A stretch of 64,000 nt of DNA from CAYXDO01 sp964463485 (GCA_964463485.1 CAYXDO010000033.1:13016-77015), one strand, 5' to 3'. Shown: positions 12,601 through 25,349, numbered from the stretch's first letter. The notes: generated by a model from the letters alone, not told the origin. Numbers and translations: made by a program.

Positions 12601-13291
12601 GCTCGAGGACACTGAGCACGTGGGAGAAGTGGTCGTCGGCCCGCTCCTCTTCTTTGGCCTGCGCCCACGGCTTGCGCAGGACTTTGGAGGCGGTGGCTTC
12701 GAACTCAGACCACGCTCCGTCGCGTTCGAGCTTCAGCTCGTGGTCGGCGACGAGGTTCGACTTGCTGCAGTAGCCGAGGCGCACCTGGACCTGGCGGAGC
12801 ACGGCCGAGTGAATGTGCTCATTGTCGCGGGCGACGCCGCCGATGTCGAACACGACGGCCATTGGGTTCACGCGCTTAACGAGCGCGTTCCAAGCCTCGA
12901 CCAACTCCATGCGGCGGGGTGAGTCGTCCCGGGCCTGCAGCGCGTCCGAGAGGGTGGTTCCGTCCGGTAAGACTACGCCGTCGAGGGCGAGACCGAGGAG
13001 CTTCGCGAACGACGACTTACCGGAGCCGTAAAAACCGGACATCCAGCTCGCGGGCAGCTCGGGTCCCGACCTCTTGTTCAACTCGACGGTGATTCCGCGC
13101 AGGAGCTGAACGAACTGCTCGTGGATGCCGCTCTTGACCCGGCGGTAACGGGGGTCGGTCTCGGGATAGCCGCCCGTGACGATGTACTCGCTGACTTCGG
13201 CAGCGAGCTTCGCGGGGCTCTGTTCGTGAAAGTACACGACCGGCGGGATGTCGCGAGTGACGTCATGCTGAAATAGCTCGTGTACTTTCAT
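9668..13291 (-). CDS. brxC: BREX P-loop ATPase BrxC
   Basis: The 1207-residue protein is the large ATPase of BREX (PglY/BrxC family). It has the characteristic start MKVHELFQHDVTRDIPPVV and a Walker A motif GFYGSGKSSFAKLLG near residue 85. A Walker B-like TLFVVVDEVSQYV segment follows, then a long helical C-terminus. ATG 13291 is 7 nt after the brxB stop with a TGAGGT ribosome binding site overlapping that stop. In-frame codons further upstream overlap brxB and are not protein-like. It is probably translated with brxB and works with BrxB and PglZ, although its biochemical role is still not well defined. Confidence 0.95.
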   Translation of the reverse strand: MKVHELFQHDVTRDIPPVVYFHEQSPAKLAAEVSEYIVTGGYPETDPRYRRVKSGIHEQFVQLLRGITVELNKRSGPELPASWMSGFYGSGKSSFAKLLGLALDGVVLPDGTTLSDALQARDDSPRRMELVEAWNALVKRVNPMAVVFDIGGVARDNEHIHSAVLRQVQVRLGYCSKSNLVADHELKLERDGAWSEFEATASKVLRKPWAQAKEEERADDHFSHVLSVLEPERYLSPTDWIDSRAGSRTGEGTSVREVVAAIEAMMAVRAEGRTLFVVVDEVSQYVHQDEARMLKLQSFVSELGQKMKGVVWLFATGQQKLEDQAEAHVLGKLKDRFPPQLRVHLASTNIRDVVHKRLLEKRPEREAVLRELFQKHRGDLKLHGFACEDITEEDFIEVYPMVPGHVDLLMSITSSLRTRSTRIQGDDHAIRGLLQLLGELFREQKLADRDVGALVTLDAIFEVQHSALDADVQTTLARIFSHPEVREDLLAQRVAKAVALLELIQEQTPTKAQLIAQTLYSQLGEGNCLPAVTEALEKLKTLNLLSYSEKQGYKIQSSAGQEWQREREDIGVTGEHISKLVQDALKGSVGAMQERPRWRGRSFPWALRFSDGRHANDEKLQDSREDSTVTVDFRFLGRKDDKSQATWVQRSSDELLKNRLVWLVGESAGLESHARELARSERMLERYKNRRESLTREKLRLLIDEETRFEDLEARVRRAVDEAFLEGTVFFRGQQLRPRDSGGSFGSALHALATRVLPDLYPHFIETAVTPGELGQLLEKELTGPSTKFMDSGLGILSLDAGKYVATCAGPLPSRIVQEVQAAGGLTGQALIATFIAPPYGYAPDLVKACCAGLLRGKKVRVRPDQGEDITSHADPGARDLFTRDRDFRRAELFPALEGEVSQRDRISIRKFFETYLQVNVDPEDEAIADAAFLQFPGQRERLREVERRFNDLPGRPALPAALEKLAKALEESLRSRAVQRTVVAVKRNLEALRDGTEQLGLIYSELTDEAVRAVGAAVRVRDHELAQLTAVEHLGGLEADARALADQLVADRPWRGLSQLDPALTRLRERYREIRKNLLNKQNAEAEAARARVKLRNGFETLGPDQSHRVLRPVTEALVDTTPEAIAPTLAEVRDRFSSRIATAEDTANDLLDEELSKKDVKPVVKVDSQLRGREVTSRAQLRDLFAELEERIGPQLDRGNRVRLV

Positions 13292-13298
13292 CGTGACC

Positions 13299-13937
13299 TC
13301 ACGGATAGATGCGGGGGCGGTAATCGCGGTCGGCGGGTAGCTCGCCCATGAACGAGAGCGCCGTCGTGTCCTTGCGCTCGCCGGGGTACAGCAAGACGAC
13401 GGGGATGTTTCGGGTCTTGCCGTCGATGTGCTTGAGCAACGCAGACGAGCGGAAGAATGGGTACAGCGCGCCGGCGCGGCCGATGAGTACGAGCGTGTTG
13501 TCGGCTTGGTCGGGGTGGGCGTCGGAGAAGTCACCGATGAGCCTGGCTACGTCGGCGGCGAGCCCTTCGGGGCCTTCGATGTGCGGGCCGATCTTGTCGC
13601 GGACATGAGCCAGCGCGCGCTCGGGGTCCTTCTCGTAGAGGCGTCTCTCGCGGGCTACGAGGGCCGCGAGGTTGTCCGCGCCGGTCGCACGGATGCGGTC
13701 GAGCAAGAGCTTCTGGAGTGAGATGGGAAGCACGTTCCAGCCGTTGGCGCGCAGCTCGTCGGAGAGTCGCCTGATTTGCTGGCGGAGCTTGAACTCGTCG
13801 GCGGGGCGGTACGGCAAGATCGCGAAGCGATAGTTCCGCATCGTGCTGATTTGCGGACCGCCTTCGGCCAGCAAGTCCCGGCGCAGGGCTGCGACGGCCT
13901 CGTCGAGCGACGCTTGCTGAAACAAGGGCTCGGTCAT
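13299..13937 (-). CDS. brxB: BREX protein BrxB (DUF1788)
   Basis: The 212-residue protein matches the DUF1788/BrxB family in length and in blocks such as RYAILPYRPADEF-like FAILPYRPADEFKLR near the N-terminus and NTLVLIGRAGALYPFFRSS and IPVVLLYPGE near the C-terminus. The ATG overlaps the brxA stop by 4 nt. BrxB is a core BREX component with no known enzymatic activity, thought to join a complex with BrxC and PglZ. Order and coupling place it firmly in the operon. Confidence 0.93.
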   Translation of the reverse strand: MTEPLFQQASLDEAVAALRRDLLAEGGPQISTMRNYRFAILPYRPADEFKLRQQIRRLSDELRANGWNVLPISLQKLLLDRIRATGADNLAALVARERRLYEKDPERALAHVRDKIGPHIEGPEGLAADVARLIGDFSDAHPDQADNTLVLIGRAGALYPFFRSSALLKHIDGKTRNIPVVLLYPGERKDTTALSFMGELPADRDYRPRIYP

Positions 13938-14755
13938 TGCGAAGCATCCCCGTGTTCCCCCTGTTGGAGCGGCGCGACGACAAGCGGGGACAGCGTCGCC
14001 TCTGCCCACGCGCTCAAGGTCGGGCGTGCCCAATGGAATTCGAAGAGCGCGCCCATGCGGCGGTATTCGAGGCCGTCGAGCTTCGACAGTCGCTGGTCGA
14101 GGAAGGCGTCGGTGAGTCCGACGGACCGGAGGTATGGGTTGTCGAGGTGAGTTCCCTCGAAGCGAGTCTGCTGAAGGACCCGGAGCAAGTATGCGAGCGC
14201 GAGGTCGGTGACCTTCGGAAACGGGAACGTGCGGGGATCGCGCCGAGGAGAGATCAAGCCGGCCTCGGAGGCTGCGGACAGGAGCTTCTGCGCGTACTGG
14301 ACGTACGTCGCCTCGGCCCACTTGTCGGGGTACTCACTTTTGACCCATCGAAGCACGACGTCGCGGTCGACGCGAGGCTCGCGCATGGCCCGGCGCTCGA
14401 CGAGGAACGTGCTGGTGAAGCGGCGGTACATCGGGTCGCTGAGTTGGAGGTGCCAGTGACAGACGAGCTGCCGGGTTGGCGCGTCCATGTTGGTCCAGCG
14501 GCGCAGCGCGGCGAGCGCGTCAGGGAAGGCGTCGTAGCGCTCGGCAAAGTTCGCGAGAATGAATCGAACGCGGTAGAGGCTCTTCGACCCGAACCACCGC
14601 TGCTCAAAGGCCTGCATCGCGCGCTGGGTACGAGGTACGGCCGGCTCGACATGTTGCCAATAGGAGCGCGATTCTTCGACGCCAAGCGCGAGCCGAAGAA
14701 TTCGAGCGTGCAGCTCGGTGACCTCGGCAGGCTGCGGCGTCGACTCCGGGCTCAC
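13934..14755 (-). CDS. brxA: BREX protein BrxA (DUF1819)
   Basis: The 273-residue protein has the DUF1819/BrxA layout: an all-helical small protein with RVRFILANFAERYDAFPDAL in the first third and a late SDPMYRRFTSTFLVERR block. BrxA of other BREX types resembles NusB-like RNA- or DNA-binding folds. ATG 14755 overlaps the brxE stop (ATGA), and the stop overlaps brxB. No unusual substitutions are evident by eye. Confidence 0.92.
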   Translation of the reverse strand: MSPESTPQPAEVTELHARILRLALGVEESRSYWQHVEPAVPRTQRAMQAFEQRWFGSKSLYRVRFILANFAERYDAFPDALAALRRWTNMDAPTRQLVCHWHLQLSDPMYRRFTSTFLVERRAMREPRVDRDVVLRWVKSEYPDKWAEATYVQYAQKLLSAASEAGLISPRRDPRTFPFPKVTDLALAYLLRVLQQTRFEGTHLDNPYLRSVGLTDAFLDQRLSKLDGLEYRRMGALFEFHWARPTLSAWAEATLSPLVVAPLQQGEHGDASQ

Positions 14756-15306
14756 GGCGCGACCTTGAAGAACGGGGCGGGGTAGGCTTCGGTGAACGGC
14801 ACGAGGCCTGCGGCAAGTCGTCGCGCGAGCACGAAGGGCTCGGACGGCGCGGTGCCACGGAGCTGCCGGCCGCCGGGGACCACCGTGAAGGGCTCCTGGC
14901 CGGGCGCGGTCAGAGCTGTCGCGACAGCGGCCTTCTCGAACTTGGAGCCGAGCGGGAACGGGAACCGCAGCACGTCGGCGGGCGTTCGGCCCGTGCGCTT
15001 GTGGGCGAGGAGCCGGTCGGCGAGCTGCTCGTCGAGGTCGAAGCCGAGGAAGAACAGCGTCCGCACGAGGTCGGGCTCGGCCATCTTCTTTCGGCCCTTC
15101 TCGTCCACGCGGCGGGCGGCTTCACGGACCGCGTCGAGCGCGGCCCAGGCGTGCGTGCGCGGCGCGAGGCGCAGGAAGAAATCGCCGCCGCCGGCTTCGT
15201 CGACGAGGTCGGTGTCCCACCAGCCGAGCCGCTTCGGGTCCGAGCGTCCTTCGCCTGCCCACGCAATCGCGAACTGCAAGGCCAAGATGTCGTCGAGCGC
15301 TTGCAT
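14752..15306 (-). CDS. brxE: BREX-6 type protein BrxE
   Basis: The 184-residue protein opens the operon. Its start, MQALDDILALQFAIAWAGEG, and the block LGWWDTDLVDEAGGGDFFLRL are what I associate with the BrxE family of type 6 BREX systems, which precedes brxA. The assignment rests on recollection of the family plus gene order, since no catalytic motif is known. A GTG one codon upstream (15309) is an equally possible start; ATG 15306 is chosen. No convincing promoter was found in the adjacent 100 nt. Confidence 0.82.
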   Translation of the reverse strand: MQALDDILALQFAIAWAGEGRSDPKRLGWWDTDLVDEAGGGDFFLRLAPRTHAWAALDAVREAARRVDEKGRKKMAEPDLVRTLFFLGFDLDEQLADRLLAHKRTGRTPADVLRFPFPLGSKFEKAAVATALTAPGQEPFTVVPGGRQLRGTAPSEPFVLARRLAAGLVPFTEAYPAPFFKVAP

Positions 15307-15645
15307 CACCCCGAGGCGTCTTAGCGCGAGGCAACGCGCGCGTAAAGGGCGCCAGGGTTGAGCGTGCCCTTGTTCGTCCAGCTCGACGAAGCGAGCGTTG
15401 CCTTGGGCCCGTCAAAGAATTACTGGCTCGAGCTGGCCTCCGGTGGCTCCGCGGAAAGAATGGGAATGCTGTACAGATCAACCGGGCTTGAGATTCATTC
15501 CCCGCCCAAGAAGTATTGCCTATGCCTGCCTGTCCGTTCCGTGTCCGCTCGGTGGGTTGTGGACGGAATCCTGTCCCGCCGTAGGAATCGGGTATGATGA
15601 ATATTCTCCACTTCTCCGCTGGCCGGCGTGAGCGTGAGCGTCAAC

Positions 15646-15719
15646 CGTGGGCGTGGACGTGGACGATTTCGTGGAGGTGGGCGAGAAAGCGAGAAACGTG
15701 GGCGTGGACGTGGACGATT
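15646..15719. repeat. 23-bp direct repeat pair, GTGGACGTGGACG core
   Basis: Identical 23-nt copies start at 15646 and 15697 on the plus strand, 51 nt apart. Each contains a duplicated GTGGACG heptamer. They lie in the spacer between the BREX operon and the membrane-protein operon. Confidence 0.9.
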
Positions 15720-15734
15720 CGGAATGATATTTTC

Positions 15735-15767
15735 GAGCACGAACGAGCACGAGCACGAACGAGCACG
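15735..15767. repeat. GAGCACGAACGAGCAC tandem repeat
   Basis: The hexamer/decamer mix GAGCAC and GAACGAGCAC alternates across this stretch, giving two near-perfect 16-nt units just before the sequence leaves the repeat zone. Confidence 0.75.
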
Positions 15768-15895
15768 GTGGAATGATCGCGTCTCGCAGGAGGGCCCACC
15801 ACTCGGTCGTCATTTTATAGCCGCGACGCCGGACCCTCAGGTGACCAGCAGGTCGCTCACGGACGTTCGGAAACTCATCGAGCGGCCCCAGATCG

Positions 15896-16822
15896 TCACC
15901 TGACGGTGCTCGCGGAATACACGGGAACCAAGAATGTCGCCGCGAAGTCCACACCCGGAGTCTCCGACTTTACTTCGACCTCCCAATACCTCGGAGGCTG
16001 CCGGTTGAGCTGAGTCTCCAGGTCCGCTTCGGGAAGCTCGAAATCGATCGCAAATTTCGTCGCAGTCCCTGCCGCCGCGTCCTTGGCGTCGATCTGCAGC
16101 GAGTCGCCGTAGACTTGATAAGAAACGACCTGCCGCGAGCGATCACTCTTCGGCCCCCTCGTCTCGATGGCCTCCTCTATGCAGCGCAAAGTCACCTGGA
16201 TCCCTTTGTCGGAGTCTATGCGCCTCGAACACTCGAATCGAGCGCCCAGATGCTGTCCGAGCAGGAACGGAAACGCTTCGAACCGGAGAGCGCTGGTCCC
16301 ATACTTCGTCGCCTGTGACAGCGAGTGAATCGCCGTCCAGAGGATCGCCACGAGGAGCACGTCGAAGAGCCCGACGATCGCCGTGACGAAAAATCCGCCG
16401 CTGCCCGACATGAAGGCCCACCAATTGAACGGCACCAAGAACAATCCCATGAACAGAAATCCAACGAAGCCACTCACCGCCTTGCCGTACGAGTTGTGGC
16501 TCGCGTGGGTTCGAACCCAAGGATAGTCGCCGAGCACGGGGTCCATCACCTTCGAGAGCCGGGCTCGGGCCATCGTACCCCTGACCGCCTGGCCCGCCAC
16601 GAACAGTCCCGCCACGGCGAACACGACCCCGACCGCGGCGATGATTTCGACCGGAGCGTTTTTTCCCCCGACGTCCGAGTACGCGACGTAGCAAACCCCG
16701 CCTCCGACCGCCACGAACACCAACCCGAAGAGGATCGCCCCAAACCCTTTGACCCCGATCGTCGTCCGGGAGGAGTGGCGCGGGAGCTCGATCCGCTGCT
16801 GGGTTCGCAATGGGCTGGTCAT
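15896..16822 (-). CDS. multi-pass membrane protein, DUF3592-like
   Basis: The 308-residue protein has an N-terminal hydrophobic pair (FGAILFGLVFVAVGGGVCYV and a second segment near residue 65). A second pair around residues 130-185 (GFVGFLFMGLFLVPF, AIVGLFDVLLVAILW) encloses a soluble stretch, and a soluble C-terminal domain follows. The architecture and small size resemble DUF3592 proteins; the family call is tentative. ATG 16822 overlaps the DUF2277 stop by 4 nt, so the two are co-translated. Function is unknown. Confidence 0.7.
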   Translation of the reverse strand: MTSPLRTQQRIELPRHSSRTTIGVKGFGAILFGLVFVAVGGGVCYVAYSDVGGKNAPVEIIAAVGVVFAVAGLFVAGQAVRGTMARARLSKVMDPVLGDYPWVRTHASHNSYGKAVSGFVGFLFMGLFLVPFNWWAFMSGSGGFFVTAIVGLFDVLLVAILWTAIHSLSQATKYGTSALRFEAFPFLLGQHLGARFECSRRIDSDKGIQVTLRCIEEAIETRGPKSDRSRQVVSYQVYGDSLQIDAKDAAAGTATKFAIDFELPEADLETQLNRQPPRYWEVEVKSETPGVDFAATFLVPVYSASTVR

Positions 16823-17115
16823 TCGAGGTTGGGCCTCGACGCCGCGCCCGCCCGAAGCCGGCTCTCGAACCGCTTCTTCGCCTTCTGCCACTCCGCGTCG
16901 CGATCCTTCTTCGGCGCGCTCGTCACGAGACTCTCGAGCAGCCTCGTCGTCGCCAAAGTGATCTCCTCGACCGCCCGATCGAAGGCGTCGCCGTTCGCCG
17001 TGGAAGGTTTTGTCGCGCCGCTCACCTTGCGCACGAACTGCAACGCCGCCGCGCGAACCTCCTGCTCCGTCGCGGGTGGCTCGAAGTTGAAAAGCGGACG
17101 AATATTCCGGCACAT
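16819..17115 (-). CDS. DUF2277 family protein
   Basis: The 98-residue protein begins MCRNIRPLFNFEPPAT and continues with a QFVRKVSG block, the signature of DUF2277, a family common in actinobacteria and deltaproteobacteria with no known function. ATG 17115 is chosen over the TTG at 17124 because the family starts at MCRNI and a GGAGGG lies 9 nt upstream. It sits between the LysM protein and the membrane protein, with overlaps or very short gaps. Confidence 0.9.
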   Translation of the reverse strand: MCRNIRPLFNFEPPATEQEVRAAALQFVRKVSGATKPSTANGDAFDRAVEEITLATTRLLESLVTSAPKKDRDAEWQKAKKRFESRLRAGAASRPNLE

Positions 17116-17120
17116 CTCGC

Positions 17121-18446
17121 TCAACCCTCCTCGAGCACGCCTGAGCCGTCGAACGCCCGCGCGAGCGGCACGCGCACCAACGCGCTCGCATACTCAGCCT
17201 TGATATTCCCGCCGAGGCCCTGTTCGAGCTCACAGACGAGCTCGACGCCCAACGCCTTACCCTTCTTCTTCGCGTGGGCCTCGAACTCGGGAGTCAACGA
17301 AGAGCCAAAAGCCTCCGCAGGATCGGCCAGCTCCTTTTTGGCCCGGAGCACCTCCACTCGGAATTTGCCATCCACGAACGCGCTGACCGGCGTGACCATG
17401 TGAGCGAGCGTCGCGAGCCGAAATGGAGTCTCGTCTTGTTTGATCCACTTCTCCGGCACGGGAACCTCCGCGCCCTCGGTGTTCGGTTTCTCGAAAAACA
17501 GCCCGCCGCCCACGTACACCGCCGAGTGCAGGAGCATCGTCATCCTCATCCAATCGCTGACTTCGTGGAACTGTACGATGTCTCCGGGTCGAAGGTCTTT
17601 CTCCAGCAGCTTCGTGATCTGCGCGCCATCGAGCTCAGCGACCTTCTCGAAGTCTGCCTCGATGTGCGTACGCTCGTCCATGACGATCATCTCTCCGTAA
17701 AAGATCGCACACTCTTGATTCTTGCCTTGGTACGCCCGAACGGCCTCCCAGGCCGCGGCATGGCAATTCATCGTGAGACCAATCGACTTGTCTTCGTCGC
17801 CCGAAATCACTCCAATCTTCTTCGTCCCCTTGAGGGTCACCGGTTCGGGAACCTCGAGATCTCGATTGACGAGCGCCTGGAGCTTTGGAGGAAGAAAGTC
17901 CGAAATCGAGTACTCTCTTGCGGAGTCATAACTCACTGCGGACCGGCCCCCCAGAGCCTTTTTCACTTCGGCGAACTTCGGAGCCGTGAGCTTCCCGAGC
18001 TTTCCGTCCGCGCCGAGCAACGCGGTCGGATCGACCGGGGAGGCCACGCCGCCGAAGCGAAACTCCACGCCCTCGACGGGAGCGCCGGTCACCGGTGGCA
18101 ACGCCACCGCTCCCACCGGCTGGCGCTCGGGCGAGCTGAACGCGGCCCTCAAAGGGACCAACGGCCCTGCCTTCTTCTGCGATCGGAGCCACGCCGGGTC
18201 GGTGCGACCGCCGGCCAAGAGCCTCGGAATCGCCCCGCCGGTATCCGCGTCCCTCGAGATCGTGCCTTGGAAGGAATCCGGAATCGTCAATACCCGCCCG
18301 ACCTCGAGTCCAGCTTCCGTCGACAACCCATTCGCCTTCGCAAGCGCCGAGACCGCAGCGTCGAGCTGGCTTCGGCTCGCTCCGGACGGCAGTCGCTCGC
18401 GCGCGATCGTTTCAAGACTCTGCCCGGGTACGACCGTGAGTTGCAT
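17121..18446 (-). CDS. LysM-like domain protein with NlpC/P60-type C-terminal domain
   Basis: The first 60 residues (LTVVPGQSLETIARERL to GRVLTIPD) look like a LysM-type peptidoglycan-binding module. The C-terminal half holds NCHAAAWEAVRAYQ, then LRPGDIVQFHEV and HSAVYVGGGLFFEKP. That is the Cys ... His order of NlpC/P60-CHAP-like cysteine hydrolases or amidases. No signal peptide is visible, so it may be exported by another route or act inside. ATG 18446 is chosen since the frame upstream is not protein-like and overlaps the divergent methyltransferase leader. Length is 441 residues. Confidence 0.65.
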   Translation of the reverse strand: MQLTVVPGQSLETIARERLPSGASRSQLDAAVSALAKANGLSTEAGLEVGRVLTIPDSFQGTISRDADTGGAIPRLLAGGRTDPAWLRSQKKAGPLVPLRAAFSSPERQPVGAVALPPVTGAPVEGVEFRFGGVASPVDPTALLGADGKLGKLTAPKFAEVKKALGGRSAVSYDSAREYSISDFLPPKLQALVNRDLEVPEPVTLKGTKKIGVISGDEDKSIGLTMNCHAAAWEAVRAYQGKNQECAIFYGEMIVMDERTHIEADFEKVAELDGAQITKLLEKDLRPGDIVQFHEVSDWMRMTMLLHSAVYVGGGLFFEKPNTEGAEVPVPEKWIKQDETPFRLATLAHMVTPVSAFVDGKFRVEVLRAKKELADPAEAFGSSLTPEFEAHAKKKGKALGVELVCELEQGLGGNIKAEYASALVRVPLARAFDGSGVLEEG

Positions 18447-18599
18447 GAGAATCAAACGGTTAGGTGATCCGCCGAGGAGAGTCAACCGGACGTGGACTTC
18501 GGCGACGCCGCGACGCATGACGCCATGACGCCAGTTAGCTCTCGACGGCGCGCCGGGCCCGGCCTATTCTCGGCCCTCGCCCTCACAGGCGGCCCCCAC

Positions 18600-20198
18600 A
18601 TGAGCGGTCCCCATCTCGAAGTCTTCGACGAAGACACTCGCCTCTCCGAGAGCGTGATCTGGAAGCTCCAGGAGTCCTATTTCGCCGACAACGGCATCGA
18701 CTCGTGGAACACCGTCCCTTTCTATGCCACCAGCAACGCGTTCGTCTGCGACCTGTACTCGGAGCTCGTGCTCTCGTGTCTGCTCGACCTCGCTCCCACG
18801 CTCGATCCGAGACACCCCGTCTACATCATCGAGCTCGGAGCCGGTACCGGAAGCTTCACTCATCGGTTCTCGTCCGCGCTGTCCCGCAAAATGGCGGGCT
18901 TTCGGGCGCTCGAGGGCATCAAGATCCGGTACGTGATGACCGACTTCACTCCGGCCATCGTGAATACCTGGAGGCGCAACTCCTTCCTCCGTCCTCATCT
19001 CGAGTCGGGAGTGTTGGACGCTTCGGTGTTCAGACCCGATCGAGATACTCTGCTCGAGCTCGAGCTGTCCGGACGCACGCTCCAGAGCGAAGACTTGGTC
19101 AACCCGACCCTCGTCATCGCGAACTACGTCTTCGACACACTCAGGCACGACGCTTTTCGGCTCTATCGGGGCCAACTCTCCGAGACCCGATTCCGACTCT
19201 CGCGTGGCAGTGACGGCGCTTCGGCGCTCGAGGCGTTCGAATCCGAAGAGTCATACGTCGAGGTCGATGCCGCGAGCTACTATGAAAATCCCGAGTGGAA
19301 CGCGATCCTGGAGGCCTACCGCGCCGAGCTCGGGAAGGCGAGTGTCCTGTTTCCGCTCGGCGCGCTCGAAGTGATCCAGAACTTGCGGCGACTCACTCGC
19401 GACAACCTCGCGCTCTTCATCGTCGACAAGGGCTACATCGACATGGAGATGACCGAAGGACACTGGCCACAACCCATCTCCCATCACGGCAGCGTGTCCC
19501 TCATGGTGAATTTCGATGCCATCCATCGATACCTCGAGAACGCTGGCGGACTCACGTTCCGCGGAAGTGATCACGGCTTCAGCCTCACGGCGTCCCTGGG
19601 GCTGCTGCTCCGCGAGTACCCTTCCGTCGAGAGGTGCCGCCACGTCTTCGGCGAGACACTCGTTCGCAAGGACCCCTTCAATGCTTTGCTCCACCTTCAG
19701 GAGCTGATCGGCGGCCTCGATGCCCAGCCGGCCGACATCAAGTGGGTCCCTCCGCTCCTCTCGCTGATCCAGACGTGCTCTCACGACCCCTCCGTCTTTG
19801 CGACCTGCAGTCCGCAGCTCGAAGACCACTTCGGGCGCATGGACTTCACGCAGAAGAAGGCGCTCGGTTGCGTGCTCGACGGAGTTCGGTCCAACCTCGA
19901 TCGCTCGGAGAGACGGATGGACGTCCTTGGTCCGCTCTTGAGGCTCTACTTCGAGCTCGAACGTTATCGCGAATGTCGAGAGATCATCGACCAACACGTG
20001 CTCGACAAGAACGACTCTCCCTGGATTCTCGGCTACCTCGCAGGATGCCACGAAGCGGACGGCCGGCTCGACCTGACGCTGAGCTGCCTGAAAGAGTACC
20101 GGGAGCTCGAGCCCGACAACGATTGGGTGAGCGCGCAGCTCCAGCGGATTCGCCAGCTGATTCTGAAGAGTCGTACCAGACCTCGAGCTCGCGTCTGA
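18600..20198 (+). CDS. SAM-dependent methyltransferase with C-terminal helical repeats
   Basis: The 532-residue protein contains a class I methyltransferase motif I, YIIELGAGTGSFTHRF, near residue 80, followed by YVMTDFTPAIV (motif II region). This resembles the MidA/NDUFAF7-like methyltransferases that act on proteins. The last 100 residues form TPR-like helix pairs (RECREIIDQHVL, LTLSCLKEYRELEPDND). ATG 18600 begins the conserved part; in-frame codons upstream run into the divergent LysM gene. The substrate is unknown. Confidence 0.75.
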   Translation: MSGPHLEVFDEDTRLSESVIWKLQESYFADNGIDSWNTVPFYATSNAFVCDLYSELVLSCLLDLAPTLDPRHPVYIIELGAGTGSFTHRFSSALSRKMAGFRALEGIKIRYVMTDFTPAIVNTWRRNSFLRPHLESGVLDASVFRPDRDTLLELELSGRTLQSEDLVNPTLVIANYVFDTLRHDAFRLYRGQLSETRFRLSRGSDGASALEAFESEESYVEVDAASYYENPEWNAILEAYRAELGKASVLFPLGALEVIQNLRRLTRDNLALFIVDKGYIDMEMTEGHWPQPISHHGSVSLMVNFDAIHRYLENAGGLTFRGSDHGFSLTASLGLLLREYPSVERCRHVFGETLVRKDPFNALLHLQELIGGLDAQPADIKWVPPLLSLIQTCSHDPSVFATCSPQLEDHFGRMDFTQKKALGCVLDGVRSNLDRSERRMDVLGPLLRLYFELERYRECREIIDQHVLDKNDSPWILGYLAGCHEADGRLDLTLSCLKEYRELEPDNDWVSAQLQRIRQLILKSRTRPRARV

Positions 20199-20369
20199 GT
20201 ACACGTTCTCATGAGCTCGTGACTCTGTCGAGCCACAGAGGACGCGGAGAGAGGGCACAGAGGGCACAGAGAGTCGCTCGTTCCATCATCTGCGTGCTCG
20301 TGGGCTTCGGCTCCTTGCTCTCTGTGGTTCTCCCGCGATCACGGATTTGCGGCCTGTCCTCACTGACCC
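20199..20369. repeat. intergenic CACAGAG repeats and inverted repeat between convergent genes
   Basis: CACAGAG recurs three times between 20234 and 20271. An inverted copy, CTCTGTGG, near 20320 can pair with CCACAGAG near 20232. Lying between convergent genes it may work as a bidirectional terminator, but no T-run follows either arm. Confidence 0.55.
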
Positions 20370-21610
20370 TCACTGACTTCGAAGGGCGCGCGCCACGGTC
20401 TCTGCCACCAATCGGTGGCCCTCGGCGACATAGTGCCCGTCGCCTCCGAAGGGGAACAAAGACGCGGGATCCGGATGGTGCTCGAACTCCGGCAGCAGAT
20501 CGATGATGGGAACGCCGCGCTCGCGCACCAGCGCAATGACCTCTTCACGCTGAAACGGAGATTGGGCCGGCGACCGTGTCCCGGACAGAGCGGAGCCCGG
20601 CCGGTGAATGATGCTCGTGGGTCCCGCCAACTCCAGGAGAGATTCCGCTGCCGGTAGGTATACGAAGTATAGCTTGGCGCCCATGCCACGCGCGACCTCC
20701 TGGGCGCGCGTCAGGATCCGATCGAAAGGCTCGAGGTCCTGGCGATTCACCCTCCGACCGGCCCAGAGACCTCGGATCCTCGTTCGCAAGTGAATGAGGC
20801 GCGCCACGTGAACCCACTCCGGCAGCGTGCGATCGACGTGGCCCCTCTCGTGCTCCGTGATCGCCTGCGCCCTCCTCACCGCCGCGTCCACTTCGGACTG
20901 TCGCTCGATCAGTCTCTGCGAGAATTCCGAGTCGTCGACGTACTTCTTCAAGATGGAGCTGCCCAGACTCTCCGGGCTCGACCAGCCGAGCTTCGAGCCG
21001 AACGGGAGGTCGTTCTTCTCGAAGTAGAACCACAACACGATCTTGGCGCGCGCCCGCGGACCATACTCTCTCAGAGTCGCCAGCTCCAGCGTTGGGTCGT
21101 TGCCGGCCTGACCGGTGTTGATCACGCTGAACCCTTCGCCTCGGAGGATCGCTGGAATTCGTCGATCCTCGGCGACGCAGTAGCCTTGGAGGTACGAGTC
21201 TCCGATCAGCAGCAGGTCGGAGGGTTCATCGAAAGACCCTGGTGGGTTATCGAACCCGAATTCGTCGGAAACGAAGGTCTCCCAGACTCCCGACTCGTTA
21301 CACAAGACGGTGCGGCTGTTCGACAGGGACGAGAGAGGAGCGATCGTCGCGGTCGCAACCAGGAGCGGATAACGCCAAGGAAAGAAGCCACGAGCTGTGA
21401 TTCGACCGGCGGCAGCTTCATCTTTGGCGAATTGTCGAGGGTCACGGGAGTCGAAGGGTCGACCAAGCTGCGCGGCGACCTCCCGACGGGAGACCTGGAC
21501 GAAGTCGTCGGGAGACATGTGCTGGTATGGGTTGGCCCAAAGCAGAAAGAGATCGGCCCCGACCAACGAAGTGGCCGAGCTGGCGAGCAACAGTAGCAGA
21601 GCTCCGCGTT

Positions 21611-21614
<4 letters not shown>
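20370..21614 (-). CDS. SGNH/GDSL-type hydrolase with N-terminal membrane anchor
   Basis: The 414-residue protein starts with a hydrophobic anchor or signal (LLLLLASSATSLVGADLFLLW). It has the block I motif LLIGDSYLQGYC near residue 135 and a terminal DGHYVAEGHRLVAE with the Asp-x-x-His pair. These supply the Ser-Asp-His triad of SGNH hydrolases or related AlgX-like acetyltransferases. The body therefore probably lies in the periplasm. It overlaps the end of the kinase gene downstream (21611-21614), so the two may be co-expressed. The substrate, probably an acyl or acetyl ester, is unknown. Confidence 0.75.
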
Positions 21615-25282
<3,668 letters not shown>

Positions 25283-25349
25283 GGGACGACACTGCCACCG
25301 CCTTCGGCTCGAAGTCGATTCTCGGCGGCAAGGAATACAGAGAGCGCAG

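Larger units (their letters stand above)
15307..15895. other. 589-nt spacer upstream of the BREX operon
   Basis: No gene is supported here. The part next to brxE has a TTGACG element on the minus strand near 15410 with no good -10 partner. The outer part holds two kinds of GC-rich direct repeats, listed separately. Open frames over the repeats are low-complexity Arg/Gly/Trp strings. Confidence 0.6.

Noticed and set aside
15646..15767. CRISPR array
   Set aside because: Repeats are two copies or short tandem units without regular unique spacers, and no cas gene is present in the window.
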